DNA of 64,000 nt from contig CAWGXI010000012.1 of the NCBI GenBank assembly GCA_963826515.1, positions 372,001 through 436,000 of the forward strand, read 5' to 3'. A program made the translations under genes and the position numbers. The DNA is from DATFVJ01 sp963826515 (GTDB lineage: Bacteria > Actinomycetota > Actinomycetes > Streptosporangiales > Streptosporangiaceae). Below are positions 47,810 through 56,384 of this stretch, in pieces (positions within the stretch are counted from its first letter, which is position 1; each line of letters opens with the position of its first letter). The notes below the pieces were generated by a model. It was not told where the DNA came from and ran no database searches. It saw nothing but the letters and a program-made list of their open reading frames with translations.

Positions 47810-48330
47810 CGCAGATGCTCGCCGCCGCCGCTGCAGCCGCCGCCCCGGGCACGGCCGCAGGCGACAATCTGGCTGGCGTGCATCAGGCGGCCCTGCGCCG
47901 CCTGGCCCGTTCCACGCGGATGCACAGGTCGACGCGATCGGGTCGGCGGCCCGTGAATGCCTCGGCCGGAGGGCGGCAGCCGTTGTGGCCTGGTCGTGGG
48001 GGTGGCCGGTGATGCCGGTGTCGTCGAAGACCAGCAGCCCGCCGGGCCGGTAGCGGGCGGCCAGCCGGGTGACGTCGCGGCGAGCTCACCCTCCGCCGTG
48101 CGGGCGAGGACGCCATCGGGGTACCCCAGCAGGATGATGGTCGCGGCTCCGAGGGCGCTGCCGGCCTGCCGCAGCTCCCCGGCTCGTGCCAAGCGGAGGC
48201 TGGCGCCGGCCTCGTTCAGGTTAGAGGCCTCGCCGTGGGTATAGCACAGCAGGTGAACGGCGGCAGGCCGGGCGGGGAGCAGGCGTTCGGGCCGGGAGAT
48301 CGCGCCGCCGGTGCCGGCCGGCGCCCGCGG
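47810..48330 (-). pseudogene. PIG-L (LmbE/MshB-like) deacetylase, frameshifted
   Basis: Runs AVHLLCYTHGEASNLNEAGA, SLRLARAGELRQAGSALGAA, TIILLGYPDGVLA, then after shifts FTGRRPDRVDLCIRVERARR. The order and the HGE and YPDG signatures are those of PIG-L zinc deacetylases, which include the mycothiol enzymes MshB and Mca. The His-rich end (AHPDD-type motif at the start) is missing. An operator copy lies just upstream, so it was probably part of the same regulon. Confidence 0.7.
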
Positions 48331-48340
48331 CCCGGCCCGC

Positions 48341-48356
48341 ATACTCCCACGGGTAT
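48341..48356. promoter_or_regulatory. CsoR/CstR-type operator, copy 6
   Basis: ATACTCCCACGGGTAT. It precedes the PIG-L remnant, read on the minus strand. Confidence 0.6.
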
Positions 48357-48516
48357 CCGGTTGTAGCGACCGGCAGCACCCGCGAGTATTCTGCGCTCCC
48401 GCCAGCCGTGCCCTCGTGCCCTCGTGCCCAGTCGCCAGGGGTGCCGCCGGGTGGCTGGTCACTGTGGCGCCCGGCGGAACACCCGGCGGGAATGCGCAAG
48501 CGCCACGGTTGGTTCT

Positions 48517-48532
48517 ATACCCCTGCGGGTAT
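48517..48532. promoter_or_regulatory. CsoR/CstR-type operator, copy 7
   Basis: ATACCCCTGCGGGTAT, 34 bases before the thioredoxin gene. Confidence 0.75.
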
Positions 48533-48566
48533 CGGAGTGGTGCCCGGTGAGAGGGGGAGGCGTGCC

Positions 48567-48947
48567 ATGGCGACGGTGCAGTTGGCGCCCGAGAATTTCG
48601 CTGCGATGGCCGGCGACGGGCTGGTGCTAGTCGACTTCTGGGCTGCGTGGTGCGGGCCCTGCCGCATGTTTGGCCCGGTCTTCGAGCGCGCGTCGGAACG
48701 GCACGCGGACGCGGTGTTCGGCAAGATCGACACGGAGGCGCAGCCGGAGCTGGCTGGGGCATTCGGCATTTCCTCGATCCCGACGCTGATGGTGATGCGC
48801 GACGGCGTCGTGCTGTACGCGCAGCCGGGCGCGCTGCCGGAGCCGGCGCTGGAGCAGCTGATCGCCAAGGCCCGCGAGCTCGACATGGACGAGGTCCGCG
48901 CGCAAATGGCCGAACGCGGCGAGTCCGCACCGTCCGGCGGCGCGTGA
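48567..48947 (+). CDS. Thioredoxin
   Basis: A 126-residue thioredoxin. The active site is FWAAWCGPCRMFGPV (C29, C32) and the cis-Pro is in ISSIPTLMVMRDGVV. A 20-residue charged tail follows the fold. GGGGGAGG precedes the ATG and an operator lies upstream, so it is probably induced with the rhodanese genes and could reduce protein or low-molecular-weight persulfides. The class V aminotransferase gene starts 100 bases later. Confidence 0.92.
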   Translation: MATVQLAPENFAAMAGDGLVLVDFWAAWCGPCRMFGPVFERASERHADAVFGKIDTEAQPELAGAFGISSIPTLMVMRDGVVLYAQPGALPEPALEQLIAKARELDMDEVRAQMAERGESAPSGGA

Positions 48948-49047
48948 GGCTTCCGGGACAACAGATTTGACCGGCAGATGCGATGGCGCCGACGGACGGC
49001 TCCCGGCCGGGCCGCGGCCGGCCGGTCGCCGGGATGAGGAGGCTGGC

Positions 49048-50871
49048 ATGAGCACATCCACGGCAGGCCGCGGCTCCCCGCTGGCGAGGGCCGTCCCGGC
49101 GCCGCCGCTGGTTGAGCGGGTCAGGCGCGGGATCATCGGCGACGGTGAGCTGATGGATGGCCCGTTCGGGCCGCGCCGGGTGACCTACGCCGACTACACC
49201 GCGTCCGGCCGGTCGATCGATTTCATCGAGGACTTTATCCGCGACGCGGTGCTGCCGCTGTATGCGAACACCCACACCGACAGCTCGGGGACCGGCCTGC
49301 AGACCGGCTGGATGCGCGAGGATGCCCGGCGGATCATCCGCAGTGCGGTCGGCGGCGGCGAGGATGACCTGGTTATCTTCTGCGGCTCGGGGGCCACCGC
49401 CGCGGTGAACAAGCTGATCGGCATCCTGGAACTGCGCATCCCCGCCGGGCTCGATGAGCGGTACCAGCTGGCCGCGCGGATCCCGGCTGCGCAGCGGCCG
49501 GTGGTGTTCGCCTGCCCGTACGAGCACCACTCCAACGAGCTGCCGTGGCGGGAGTCGATCGCCGATGTGGTGGTGATCGGCGAGGACGCCGACGGCCACA
49601 TCGATCTGGCGGACCTGCGGCGGCAGCTCGACCGGTTCGCCGGCCGCCCGCTGCGGATCGGCAGCTTTTCCGCCGCCTCCAACGTCACCGGTATCCTCAC
49701 CGACACCAGCGCGGTTGCCACCTTGCTGCACGCGCACGGCGCGCTGTCGTTCTGGGACTATGCAGCGGCCGGGCCGTATGTGCCGATCCGGGTCGCCCGG
49801 TCCGCGCCAGGCGCGGCCGACCACAAGGACGCGATCTTCTTGTCGCCGCACAAGTTCCCCGGCGGCCCGCAGACACCCGGCGTCCTGGTCGTCCGCCGCG
49901 ACCTGGTCCGCAACACCGTGCCCACCACGCCGGGCGGCGGAACCGTCGCGTTCGTCGACCCGATCGGCCACCGCTACCTCGACGACCCCGTCGCGCGGGA
50001 GGAGGGCGGCACGCCGGCGATCGTCGAGTCGATCCGCGCCGGGCTCGTCTTCGGGCTCAAGCAGGCCGTCGGAACTGAGGTGATCCGGGCCAGCGAGGAG
50101 CGGCTCTGCCGCCGCGCACTGGACCGGTGGGAGCACAGCCCGGGGATCGAGATCCTCGGCAGCCACCGGTCCCGGCGGCTGCCGGTCATCTCGTTCCGCA
50201 TCCGGCACGGCGCGCAGTACCTGCACCACAACTTCGTCGTCGCGGTGCTTAACGACCTGTTCGGCATCCAGGCACGCGGCGGGTGCTCATGCGCCGGGCC
50301 CTACGGGCACCGGCTGCTGGCGATCGGGCCCGCCTCCTCGCACGCGCTGCGCGAGGAGATTGGCCACGGCTGCGATGGGCTCAAGCCCGGCTGGGCCCGG
50401 GTCAACTTCAACTACTTCATCACCGGCGCCGCCGCTGATTACATCATCGGCGCGGCCGAGCTGATCGCCGCGGACGGCTACCGGCTGCTGCCCAGCTACC
50501 GCTTCGACCCGCACACCGGGCTGTGGCGGCACGCCGACGGCGCCCCGCGGCCGCCGCTGCTGCTGTCCGAGGTGTCGTACCGCCCGGACGGCGAGATCGC
50601 CTACCCGCGGCGCCGCGCCCAGGCCGGCGAAGAGGCCTTCCCCGGCTACCTGGAGGAGGCCCGGGCACTACTGGCCTCACACCCGATCAGCATCGACGGA
50701 GGGCCAACGGGGCTGAGCCCGGAATTCGAAGCGCTGCGCTGGTTCCCGCTCCCGCCGAATTGCCTCAAGCCATGGCCGGCCTGCGCCGGAGATCTCCCAC
50801 CGCACGGGCAAGCTCACCACGACGGCGGACGTTTGGGCAGGCCGCGGCGACCGGGAATCGGCACGGCGTAA
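49048..50871 (+). CDS. Class V aminotransferase (cysteine desulfurase-like), 608 residues
   Basis: A PLP enzyme of the cysteine-desulfurase fold. VTYADYTASGRSIDFIEDFI starts the fold; FCGSGATAAVNKLIGILELR, HHSNELPWRESIADVV, SFSAASNVTGIL and FWDYAAAGPYVP follow. The PLP Lys is about 269 in IFLSPHKFPGGPQTPG, and a Cys pair at 413/415 sits in ARGGCSCAGPYGH, where desulfurases have the catalytic Cys. It is about 200 residues longer than SufS, with insertions and a C-terminal part of unknown use. AGGAGG precedes the ATG. It likely mobilises sulfur, or makes persulfides, with the neighbouring thioredoxin. Confidence 0.88.
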   Translation: MSTSTAGRGSPLARAVPAPPLVERVRRGIIGDGELMDGPFGPRRVTYADYTASGRSIDFIEDFIRDAVLPLYANTHTDSSGTGLQTGWMREDARRIIRSAVGGGEDDLVIFCGSGATAAVNKLIGILELRIPAGLDERYQLAARIPAAQRPVVFACPYEHHSNELPWRESIADVVVIGEDADGHIDLADLRRQLDRFAGRPLRIGSFSAASNVTGILTDTSAVATLLHAHGALSFWDYAAAGPYVPIRVARSAPGAADHKDAIFLSPHKFPGGPQTPGVLVVRRDLVRNTVPTTPGGGTVAFVDPIGHRYLDDPVAREEGGTPAIVESIRAGLVFGLKQAVGTEVIRASEERLCRRALDRWEHSPGIEILGSHRSRRLPVISFRIRHGAQYLHHNFVVAVLNDLFGIQARGGCSCAGPYGHRLLAIGPASSHALREEIGHGCDGLKPGWARVNFNYFITGAAADYIIGAAELIAADGYRLLPSYRFDPHTGLWRHADGAPRPPLLLSEVSYRPDGEIAYPRRRAQAGEEAFPGYLEEARALLASHPISIDGGPTGLSPEFEALRWFPLPPNCLKPWPACAGDLPPHGQAHHDGGRLGRPRRPGIGTA

Positions 50872-50888
50872 CCGGCGTTGCTGCTGAT

Positions 50889-50904
50889 GTACTCCCTTAG
50901 GTAT
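50889..50904. promoter_or_regulatory. Weak CsoR/CstR-type operator
   Basis: GTACTCCCTTAGGTAT, about 88 bases before the OsmC gene. It keeps the shape but only part of the sequence of the other copies. Confidence 0.3.
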
Positions 50905-50991
50905 GAGATCACAATGAGGATCCCTAACGGCTGCGCATCGTGGACCGGCCGCGAAAACTGCGGGAGGTCCTGGGCATCCAGGAGGCACACG

Positions 50992-51651
50992 ATGACTATT
51001 GAGGCGTCCGGAGCCGACCGCCGATTCGAGCACCAAAGCTTCCTGACCACGGGCGGACGGGAGGTACGAGCCGGCAGGCTTGTCCTCGGTGATATGCAGC
51101 GGCCAGTCCAGCGCGTCAGCCTGGAGATCGGGACGAGGCCTGGTGACCGCGACGGCACCTGGGCCGCGCTGACCGTGACGGAGGCGCGCCGTTTCGCCGC
51201 GGCACTGCTCGCGCAGGCCGCGGCCGCCGAGCACGACGAGGGATCAGGCCCGGCCGAAGCGGGGCGGATCGCGGTGGCGCACGCCGGCGGCGAGTCGTAT
51301 GTGATCACCACGCGTGGCCACACGGTTCTGGTCGATCAGCCCGCCGATGTGGGTGGCCGGGATGCGGCGGTGACCCCGACCGAACTGCTCGTCGGTGCGC
51401 TCGCCTCGTGCGTCGCCTTCTACGCCGGCCGCTACCTGGACCGGCACGGCCTGGACCGCGACGGGCTGCAGGTGGTGGCCGAGTTCACGATGGCCACCGA
51501 CCGGCCCGCGCGGGTCGGCGCCATCCAGTTGCGCATCGTGGCGCCTGGTGTCCCGGCCAAGCGCCAGCCCGGGCTGCTGGCGGTGGCGTCCCACTGCAGC
51601 GTGCACAACACCCTGCGGCAGGAGCCGGATATCACCATCGCGCTCGCCTGA
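50992..51651 (+). CDS. OsmC-family peroxiredoxin-like protein with N-terminal extension
   Basis: A 219-residue protein. Residues 1-80 are an extension of beta type ending in an Ala-rich helix, similar to DUF6907-like domains. The OsmC domain follows (VTPTELLVGALASCVAFYAG, Cys140; GLLAVASHCSVHNTLRQEPD, Cys202). The two Cys form the peroxide-reducing pair in OsmC/Ohr and also occur in persulfide-handling members. The ATG follows GGAGG. It lies between the desulfurase and the CsoR-family fragment in the same direction. Confidence 0.88.
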   Translation: MTIEASGADRRFEHQSFLTTGGREVRAGRLVLGDMQRPVQRVSLEIGTRPGDRDGTWAALTVTEARRFAAALLAQAAAAEHDEGSGPAEAGRIAVAHAGGESYVITTRGHTVLVDQPADVGGRDAAVTPTELLVGALASCVAFYAGRYLDRHGLDRDGLQVVAEFTMATDRPARVGAIQLRIVAPGVPAKRQPGLLAVASHCSVHNTLRQEPDITIALA

Positions 51652-51674
51652 CCGCGGCTCGGTGATCACGTTGG

Positions 51675-51690
51675 ATACCCCCTGGGGTAA
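51675..51690. promoter_or_regulatory. CsoR/CstR-type operator, copy 8
   Basis: ATACCCCCTGGGGTAA, 28 bases before the CsoR-family gene; autoregulation is usual in this family. Confidence 0.75.
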
Positions 51691-51718
51691 CATGAGTCGC
51701 ACAAAGGGAGTGCTGCTG

Positions 51719-51865
51719 ATGAGAGCCGATGAGGAGGCGATGGGCAAGGTGCTCCACCGGCTCCACCGGCTCCGCCGGGCCCAGGGGCGGCTGGCCGGGG
51801 TGATCGCAATGATCGAGTCCGGGCGTGACTGCACCGACATCGTGACCCAGCCCGGGCGGGCCTGA
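51719..51865 (+). pseudogene. CsoR/CstR-family repressor, truncated (copy B)
   Basis: A 48-codon frame: MRADEEAMGKVLHRLHRLRR, AQGRLAGVIAMIESGRDCTD, IVTQPGRA. It has the first helix and the first sensing Cys (GRDC) of the family, then ends at a TGA where LAAVSKALD would be expected. A nine-base duplication doubled HRL. The conserved second helix, His and second Cys are missing. The operator upstream shows that it once controlled itself. Confidence 0.8.
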
Positions 51866-51984
51866 TTGTGCCCAGCCGGCGCGCTGGGTCCCGCCGGCGC
51901 CGTTGATCGTGCTCACGAACAGTGAATTGCTGTAGCGCCGTTGCCGGTGGAGCCGAAGTCTCGGCGGTGGCCCACACTGGGTCC

Positions 51985-53111
51985 ATGACCAGAACTCCTA
52001 CCATCAGCACCACCGGTGTGGTGATCGCTGGCCGGCGGGTGGCGATGCTGGACCGGGCCCGGATCTACGTTTGCGGGATCACCCCGTATGATGTGACCCA
52101 CCTGGGCCACGCCGCGACGTTTGTCTGGGCTGACACGCTGGGCCGGGTGCTGCGCTTTGTCGGTGTCGAGCCCGATGTGTGCCGCAATGTGACCGACGTG
52201 GACGATGTCCTGGACGCGGCGGCTCATCAGGTGCGGGCAGACTACGACACGATCGCGGCCATCCAGCATCTGTATTTCGACCGTGACATGGCCGCCCTGT
52301 CGGTGCGGTCACCACAGCACGAGCCGTACGCGCACCGGTATGTCGGGCAGGTGATCCGGCTGGCGTCCGGGCTGCTGGAGGCGGGCGCTGCCTACGCCAG
52401 CGGCGGCAGCGTCTACTTCCGCGGCCGGGGCGTGGCCGGCCGCGCGGGCCTGGACCAGGCCGGGGCGGCGGCGCTGTCCGCTGAGTACGGGGCCGGCCGG
52501 GGGATCCGGCCAAGGCCGATCCGCTCGATGTTGCGGTGTGGCAGGCGGGCGAGCCCGGTCATCCGTCCTGGGATTCCCCGTGGGGCGAGGGCCGGCCTGG
52601 CTGGCACGCCGGATGTGCCGCGATGGCCTTGTCCGTCTTCGGCGCCAGCATGGACATTCACGTCGGGGGGGCGGATCTGCGGTTCCCCCATCACGCCTAC
52701 CATGCGGCGATGACTGAGGCCTTCACTGGCGTGCGGCCCTATGCCCGGGCGTGCCTGCACGTCGGGACGGTCACCGTCGATGGGGTCAAGATGGCCAAGT
52801 CCGCCGGCAACCTGGTGCTGGTGCGGGACCTGCTGGCCTCCTATCCCGCGCCAGCGGTCCGGCTGATGATCTTGGATCGCCGCTGGGCCGGCCGCTGGGA
52901 CTACGCCCCGGCGCTGCTCAGCGCCGCGACCGAGCGGCTGGAGGACCTGCATAGCGCGGGCGGGCGCAGCGCCGCGGCCTCCCCGGGCGCCCTGCCCGAG
53001 ATACGCCGCCTGCTCGGCGCCGACCTCGACGTGCCCGCAGCCCTCAGTGTCGCCATCGAAGCCGGGGGAGCGCCGGCCCGTGCCCTCGCCGCCACCCTCG
53101 GACTCACCTGA
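51985..53111 (+). CDS. mshC: MshC-like cysteine ligase, one frameshift near 52500
   Basis: The class I tRNA-synthetase-like ligase of mycothiol synthesis, or a close CysRS-type relative, that activates cysteine as the adenylate. IYVCGITPYDVTHLGHAATF contains the HIGH-type motif (H39), NVTDVDDVL follows, and DGVKMAKSAGNLVLVRDLLA is KMSKS. The zinc site region HVGGADLRFPHHAYHAAM is present. The frame changes once in GGCCGGCCGGGGGATC near 52500; joined, the protein is about 375 residues, slightly short of typical MshC (about 410). It sits in the sulfur regulon, which hints at local mycothiol supply. Real inactivation or sequence error cannot be separated. Confidence 0.78.
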
Positions 53112-53179
53112 GCCCTTTCCTGCTGTCCCTGCGAGCGCGGGCCCACACTGTGGGCTGAGTCGGGCAGCTCACCGGCCAG

Positions 53180-53383
53180 GCGCTGGGCGGAGGCTACTGG
53201 GCGGCGCTGCCGGTCACGATGGCGGCGGGCTGGTCCTGCTGGATGTGCGCCGCCGGCTCGAGTGGGAGGATAGCCACATCTCCGGCCCGCGCCCGTCCCG
53301 CCCGGCTCCACCTCGCCTTCGCGATCCTGCTCACCGGCGTCGCCGTCTATACCGTCGGCCGGAGCATCCCCTATCTCGTGTAA
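53180..53383 (+). pseudogene. Rhodanese start fused to a TauE/SafE end
   Basis: GGGLVLLDVRRRLEWEDSHI is the N-terminal half of a rhodanese. In another frame RLHLAFAILLTGVAVYTVGR, SIPYLV matches the last helix of TauE/SafE exporters. A deletion appears to have joined the two ends of an older copy of the 41 kb operon. Confidence 0.6.
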
Positions 53384-53717
53384 CCCGCCCGGCGGCAGCG
53401 TTGACCCGCGACCCTGCCCGCGGGCATACGCCGACCCGCCCGTCCACGACACTGCCGCTTCCGGATCCGCTTCGGCCCAGGCGGCGAACCGGCTCTTGTC
53501 GTGACCAGCCGTGGCAGCACGGCGCAGCAGGGCCGAACGCTGCGGGCCGCCGTGGTGGCGACCTGCCTGTCCTCGAGTGGCCGCGGATCCCTTTGCGCGG
53601 TGGTGCTGTCGGCGCTCTGTCGCGCCAGCGGGGCGAACGTCCCGTCGGTTGGGGTGGTTTGCCTGCCGGCAACAGGTCGAAGTGCGGTTGACCGGGCCGC
53701 GATCCGGAATCTACATT

Positions 53718-53731
53718 TCAATTGTGATTGA
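53718..53731. promoter_or_regulatory. Possible ArsR self-operator
   Basis: TCAATTGTGATTGA is a short inverted repeat overlapping the GTG start of arsR in an AT-rich patch, where ArsR-type repressors commonly bind. Confidence 0.4.
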
Positions 53732-54068
53732 TGCAAGGGAAATTGAATCGATTGCGGACACGACGGGTGAAAAGCTGGCGGGCCGGGCCGATGTGTCGGT
53801 GTCGCTGCTGGCTGCGGTGGCTGATCCGATCCGGTGGACGGTGCTGGAGCGGCTGGCCAGCCAGCCGTCGTGCGTGTGCAATCTGCAGGAGCACGTCCCG
53901 ATCGCGGCCAACTTGCTCAGCTACCACCTGAAGGTGCTGCGCGAGGCCGGTCTGGTCACGACGCGCCGGCGTGGCCGGTGGATCGACTACGCCCTGGCCG
54001 AAGACGCGCTTGACCGCCTGCGGGCCGCCTTGCCCGGGGTCGTGGCGGGCACGGTGGTGCCGTCGTGA
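53724..54068 (+). CDS. ArsR/SmtB-family metal(loid)-sensing repressor
   Basis: A 114-residue winged-helix repressor: LLAAVADPIRWTVLERLASQ, the metal-binding CVC loop at 50-52 (PSCVCNLQEHVPIAANLLSY), then HLKVLREAGLVTTRRRGRWI. The Cys-x-Cys in this loop is the As(III)/Sb(III)-type site of ArsR. The GTG start overlaps the operator-like repeat. Its stop overlaps the permease start (GTGA), so the repressor, permease and thioredoxin genes form one operon. Confidence 0.87.
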   Translation: MIDAREIESIADTTGEKLAGRADVSVSLLAAVADPIRWTVLERLASQPSCVCNLQEHVPIAANLLSYHLKVLREAGLVTTRRRGRWIDYALAEDALDRLRAALPGVVAGTVVPS

Positions 54069-55114
54069 GCATCACCACGCGGCTGCCGGCCTCCAGGCGT
54101 GGCCGGTGGCTCACCCTGGCCGCGCCGGCAGCCGCGTGGGTGGCCGCCTACTGGGTGAACGGCTGGCTGTGGGACCGGTTCCTGTATGACGCGCTGGGGA
54201 TGGCGCCGGCCAGCCGGCTGACCGAGACGATCCACTTCTTCCTCTACGACACGATAAAGATCGCTCTGCTGCTGGTCGGGATCATCTTCATCATTACGGT
54301 GCTGCGCTCCTATATGAGCATCGAGCGCACCCGCGCCATGCTCGGCGGCAAGCGCGAGGGCGCCGGCAACGTGATGGCGGCCGGGCTCGGGGTGGTGACC
54401 CCGTTCTGCTCGTGCAGTGCGGTGCCGGCGTTCATCGGGTTCGTCGCCGCCGGGGTGCCGATCGGGGTGACGCTGAGCTTCCTGATCGCCAGCCCGCTGG
54501 TCAACGAGATCGCCATCGGGATGTTGTTCAGCCTGTTCGGCTGGCAGATCGCGGTCCTCTACGTCGGGGCCGGGCTGGTCATTGCGATCGCCGCCGGCTG
54601 GGTCCTCGGCCGGATGGGTGTGCAGAGATGGGTCGAGCCGTTCGTGTTCGAGACCAAGCTCGGCGGGCAGGTCATCGACTCCGCCGCCGGGCTGACCTTC
54701 GACCAGCGTATCCAGATGGGGGTCGAAGAGGTCGCCACGATCCTGCGCAAGATCTGGCCCTACCTGCTTGCGGGCATCGGCCTGGGCGCGATCATCCACG
54801 GCTGGGTCCCCGCGGCCTTCTTCACCACCTACGCCGGCCCCGGCAACGCCTTCGGCGTCCTCGTCGCGGTCGCGATCGGGGTGCCGCTGTACTCCAACGC
54901 GGCCGGAATCATGCCGATGGTGCAGGCCCTGTACGAGAAGGGCCTGCCGATGGGGACCCTGCTCGCGTTCATGATGAGCGTGGTCGCGCTTTCCCTGCCG
55001 GAGATGATCCTGCTGCGCCGCGTCCTCAAGCCCCAGCTCCTCGCCGCGTTCGCCGGCATCGTCGCCGCCGGCATTATCGCGGTCGGCTACCTGTTCAACC
55101 TCGTCCTCGCCTGA
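54065..55114 (+). CDS. DUF318 permease, ArsP/YraQ-like
   Basis: A 349-residue membrane protein with about eight helices. Two Cys-rich motifs characterise the family: TPFCSCSAVPAFIGFVAAGV (C115, C117) and VPLYSNAAGIMPMVQALYEK. Members export trivalent organoarsenicals (ArsP) or have unknown substrates. It is coupled to arsR and followed by a small thioredoxin, the usual arrangement for a metalloid-efflux operon. Confidence 0.88.
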   Translation: MSITTRLPASRRGRWLTLAAPAAAWVAAYWVNGWLWDRFLYDALGMAPASRLTETIHFFLYDTIKIALLLVGIIFIITVLRSYMSIERTRAMLGGKREGAGNVMAAGLGVVTPFCSCSAVPAFIGFVAAGVPIGVTLSFLIASPLVNEIAIGMLFSLFGWQIAVLYVGAGLVIAIAAGWVLGRMGVQRWVEPFVFETKLGGQVIDSAAGLTFDQRIQMGVEEVATILRKIWPYLLAGIGLGAIIHGWVPAAFFTTYAGPGNAFGVLVAVAIGVPLYSNAAGIMPMVQALYEKGLPMGTLLAFMMSVVALSLPEMILLRRVLKPQLLAAFAGIVAAGIIAVGYLFNLVLA

Positions 55115-55141
55115 CCCCAGGCCCGAACTGAAGGAACGCTC

Positions 55142-55384
55142 ATGATAATCAAGGTGCTCGGCCCCGGCTGCGCCAACTGCAAGAACCTCGAACGCGTCAC
55201 CCGTCAGGCCGTCGACGCACTCGGCCTGGACGCGACGATCGAGAAGGTCGAGGACTACCCCACCATCGCCGGCTACGGGATCATGTCCACCCCGGCCCTC
55301 GTTGTCGACGACAAGGTCGTGGTGTCCGGCCGCGTGCCGACAACCGCCCAGGTGCGCGACCTGCTCATCCCCCTGGCCTCCTAG
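55142..55384 (+). CDS. Small thioredoxin-fold protein (CANC)
   Basis: An 80-residue redox protein: VLGPGCANCKNLERVTRQAV (C10, C13), then ATIEKVEDYPTIAGYGIMST and PALVVDDKVVVSGRVPTTAQ. It matches the MTH895-like mini-thioredoxins found next to DUF318 permeases. It may deliver or reduce the permease's substrate. Confidence 0.9.
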   Translation: MIIKVLGPGCANCKNLERVTRQAVDALGLDATIEKVEDYPTIAGYGIMSTPALVVDDKVVVSGRVPTTAQVRDLLIPLAS

Positions 55385-56075
55385 CCTGCGAGCGCGAAGC
55401 CAGCCCCACGACGTACCCAGGCCCGCCGGTCTGGCTGAACAGGATCGTGCGATGAGGGCTGAGTGAGCGTCAACAACCAGTCACGACGGGGCACCGAGCC
55501 AACCTCCCGCGGATGGCGGACTTGGACACGCACGCGCGCCTTCGCGTGCGGCATCTGATCGAGGGCTGGGCTCGCGCCGCCTGGTGATCTTCACTCCACC
55601 GGTGGTTCCGTCCCGCAACGGGTCGTTCAGTCTGCACAGCGCAGCGACGTGCTGCTCCTTAGGCCGGCGATGAATGCGGCCGGGCGGCGGGGCTTGCTCA
55701 GCACCCGGTAGGGCGACCGGGACCATGCAGTTCCGGGATCTCTGAGTGCCTGGCCGAAACCGTCACCGCCGACGAGATCCCGCTGCCATGCGGCTGAAGC
55801 GGCAGCATGGCCTTCGTGCAAACGGGGATGCCTCGCCGGGTACCGGGTGGGGGTAGAGGCTATCGGTCCCCGCCGGACGGGACCCACGGCTCTAGCTGCG
55901 GCCGTCGCCGGGTGGGCATGCTGGGTGCGTATTGGCAGTGTTCAGACGAGGAAGCATCCGGAAATCAGTGCCGAGTTGCCGCTGCTGTGATCGGCGGCGC
56001 CATCCAGGTGCGGCTCTTCTGGTGCGGTCGTGCGCGGAGAACGAATGAGACGTAGAAGACGTAAGAAGGCGTGCC
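55385..56075. other. 690-bp intergenic region
   Basis: No gene recognised. A plus-strand frame at about 55800-55990 has a hydrophobic run (TALAAAVAGWACWVRIGS) but no family or start. It probably carries the promoter of the copper genes. Confidence 0.35.
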
Positions 56076-56297
56076 ATGGTAACGACGATTTACGCGGTGA
56101 CCGGGATGACGTGCGAGCACTGTGCCCGCGCGGTCACACAGGAACTGGAGAGCCTCGGTGGCGTGCGCGGGGTGAGGGTCGACCTGGTCCCCGGCGGGGA
56201 GTCCCGGGTAACCGTGACCAGCGAAGCACCGGTCCCAGGCCAGGCGGTCGCCGCGGCGCTTGATGAGGCCGGCGGCTACAGCATGGTCGCGGCCTGA
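56076..56297 (+). CDS. HMA-domain copper chaperone (CopZ-like)
   Basis: A 73-residue heavy-metal-associated domain: YAVTGMTCEHCARAVTQELE with the binding pair C13/C16, then GVRGVRVDLVPGG. It binds Cu+ and would deliver it to the P-type ATPase encoded next. No operator copy is seen directly upstream, so control by the sulfur-type repressor is not indicated. Confidence 0.9.
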   Translation: MVTTIYAVTGMTCEHCARAVTQELESLGGVRGVRVDLVPGGESRVTVTSEAPVPGQAVAAALDEAGGYSMVAA

Positions 56298-56384
56298 CCG
56301 CAGCGCGACGAGCGCGCGGTAGCCAGCCGCCCGGGGCCGCGCGGCGGGCCGGTGGCAGCAGTACGGGGAGTGAGGAATGAGCCG

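Noticed and set aside
47752..50229. 825-codon open frame on the minus strand over the thioredoxin and desulfurase genes
   Set aside because: It is antisense to proteins with clear active sites. GC-rich DNA leaves the opposite frames open; only its downstream end overlaps true PIG-L sequence.
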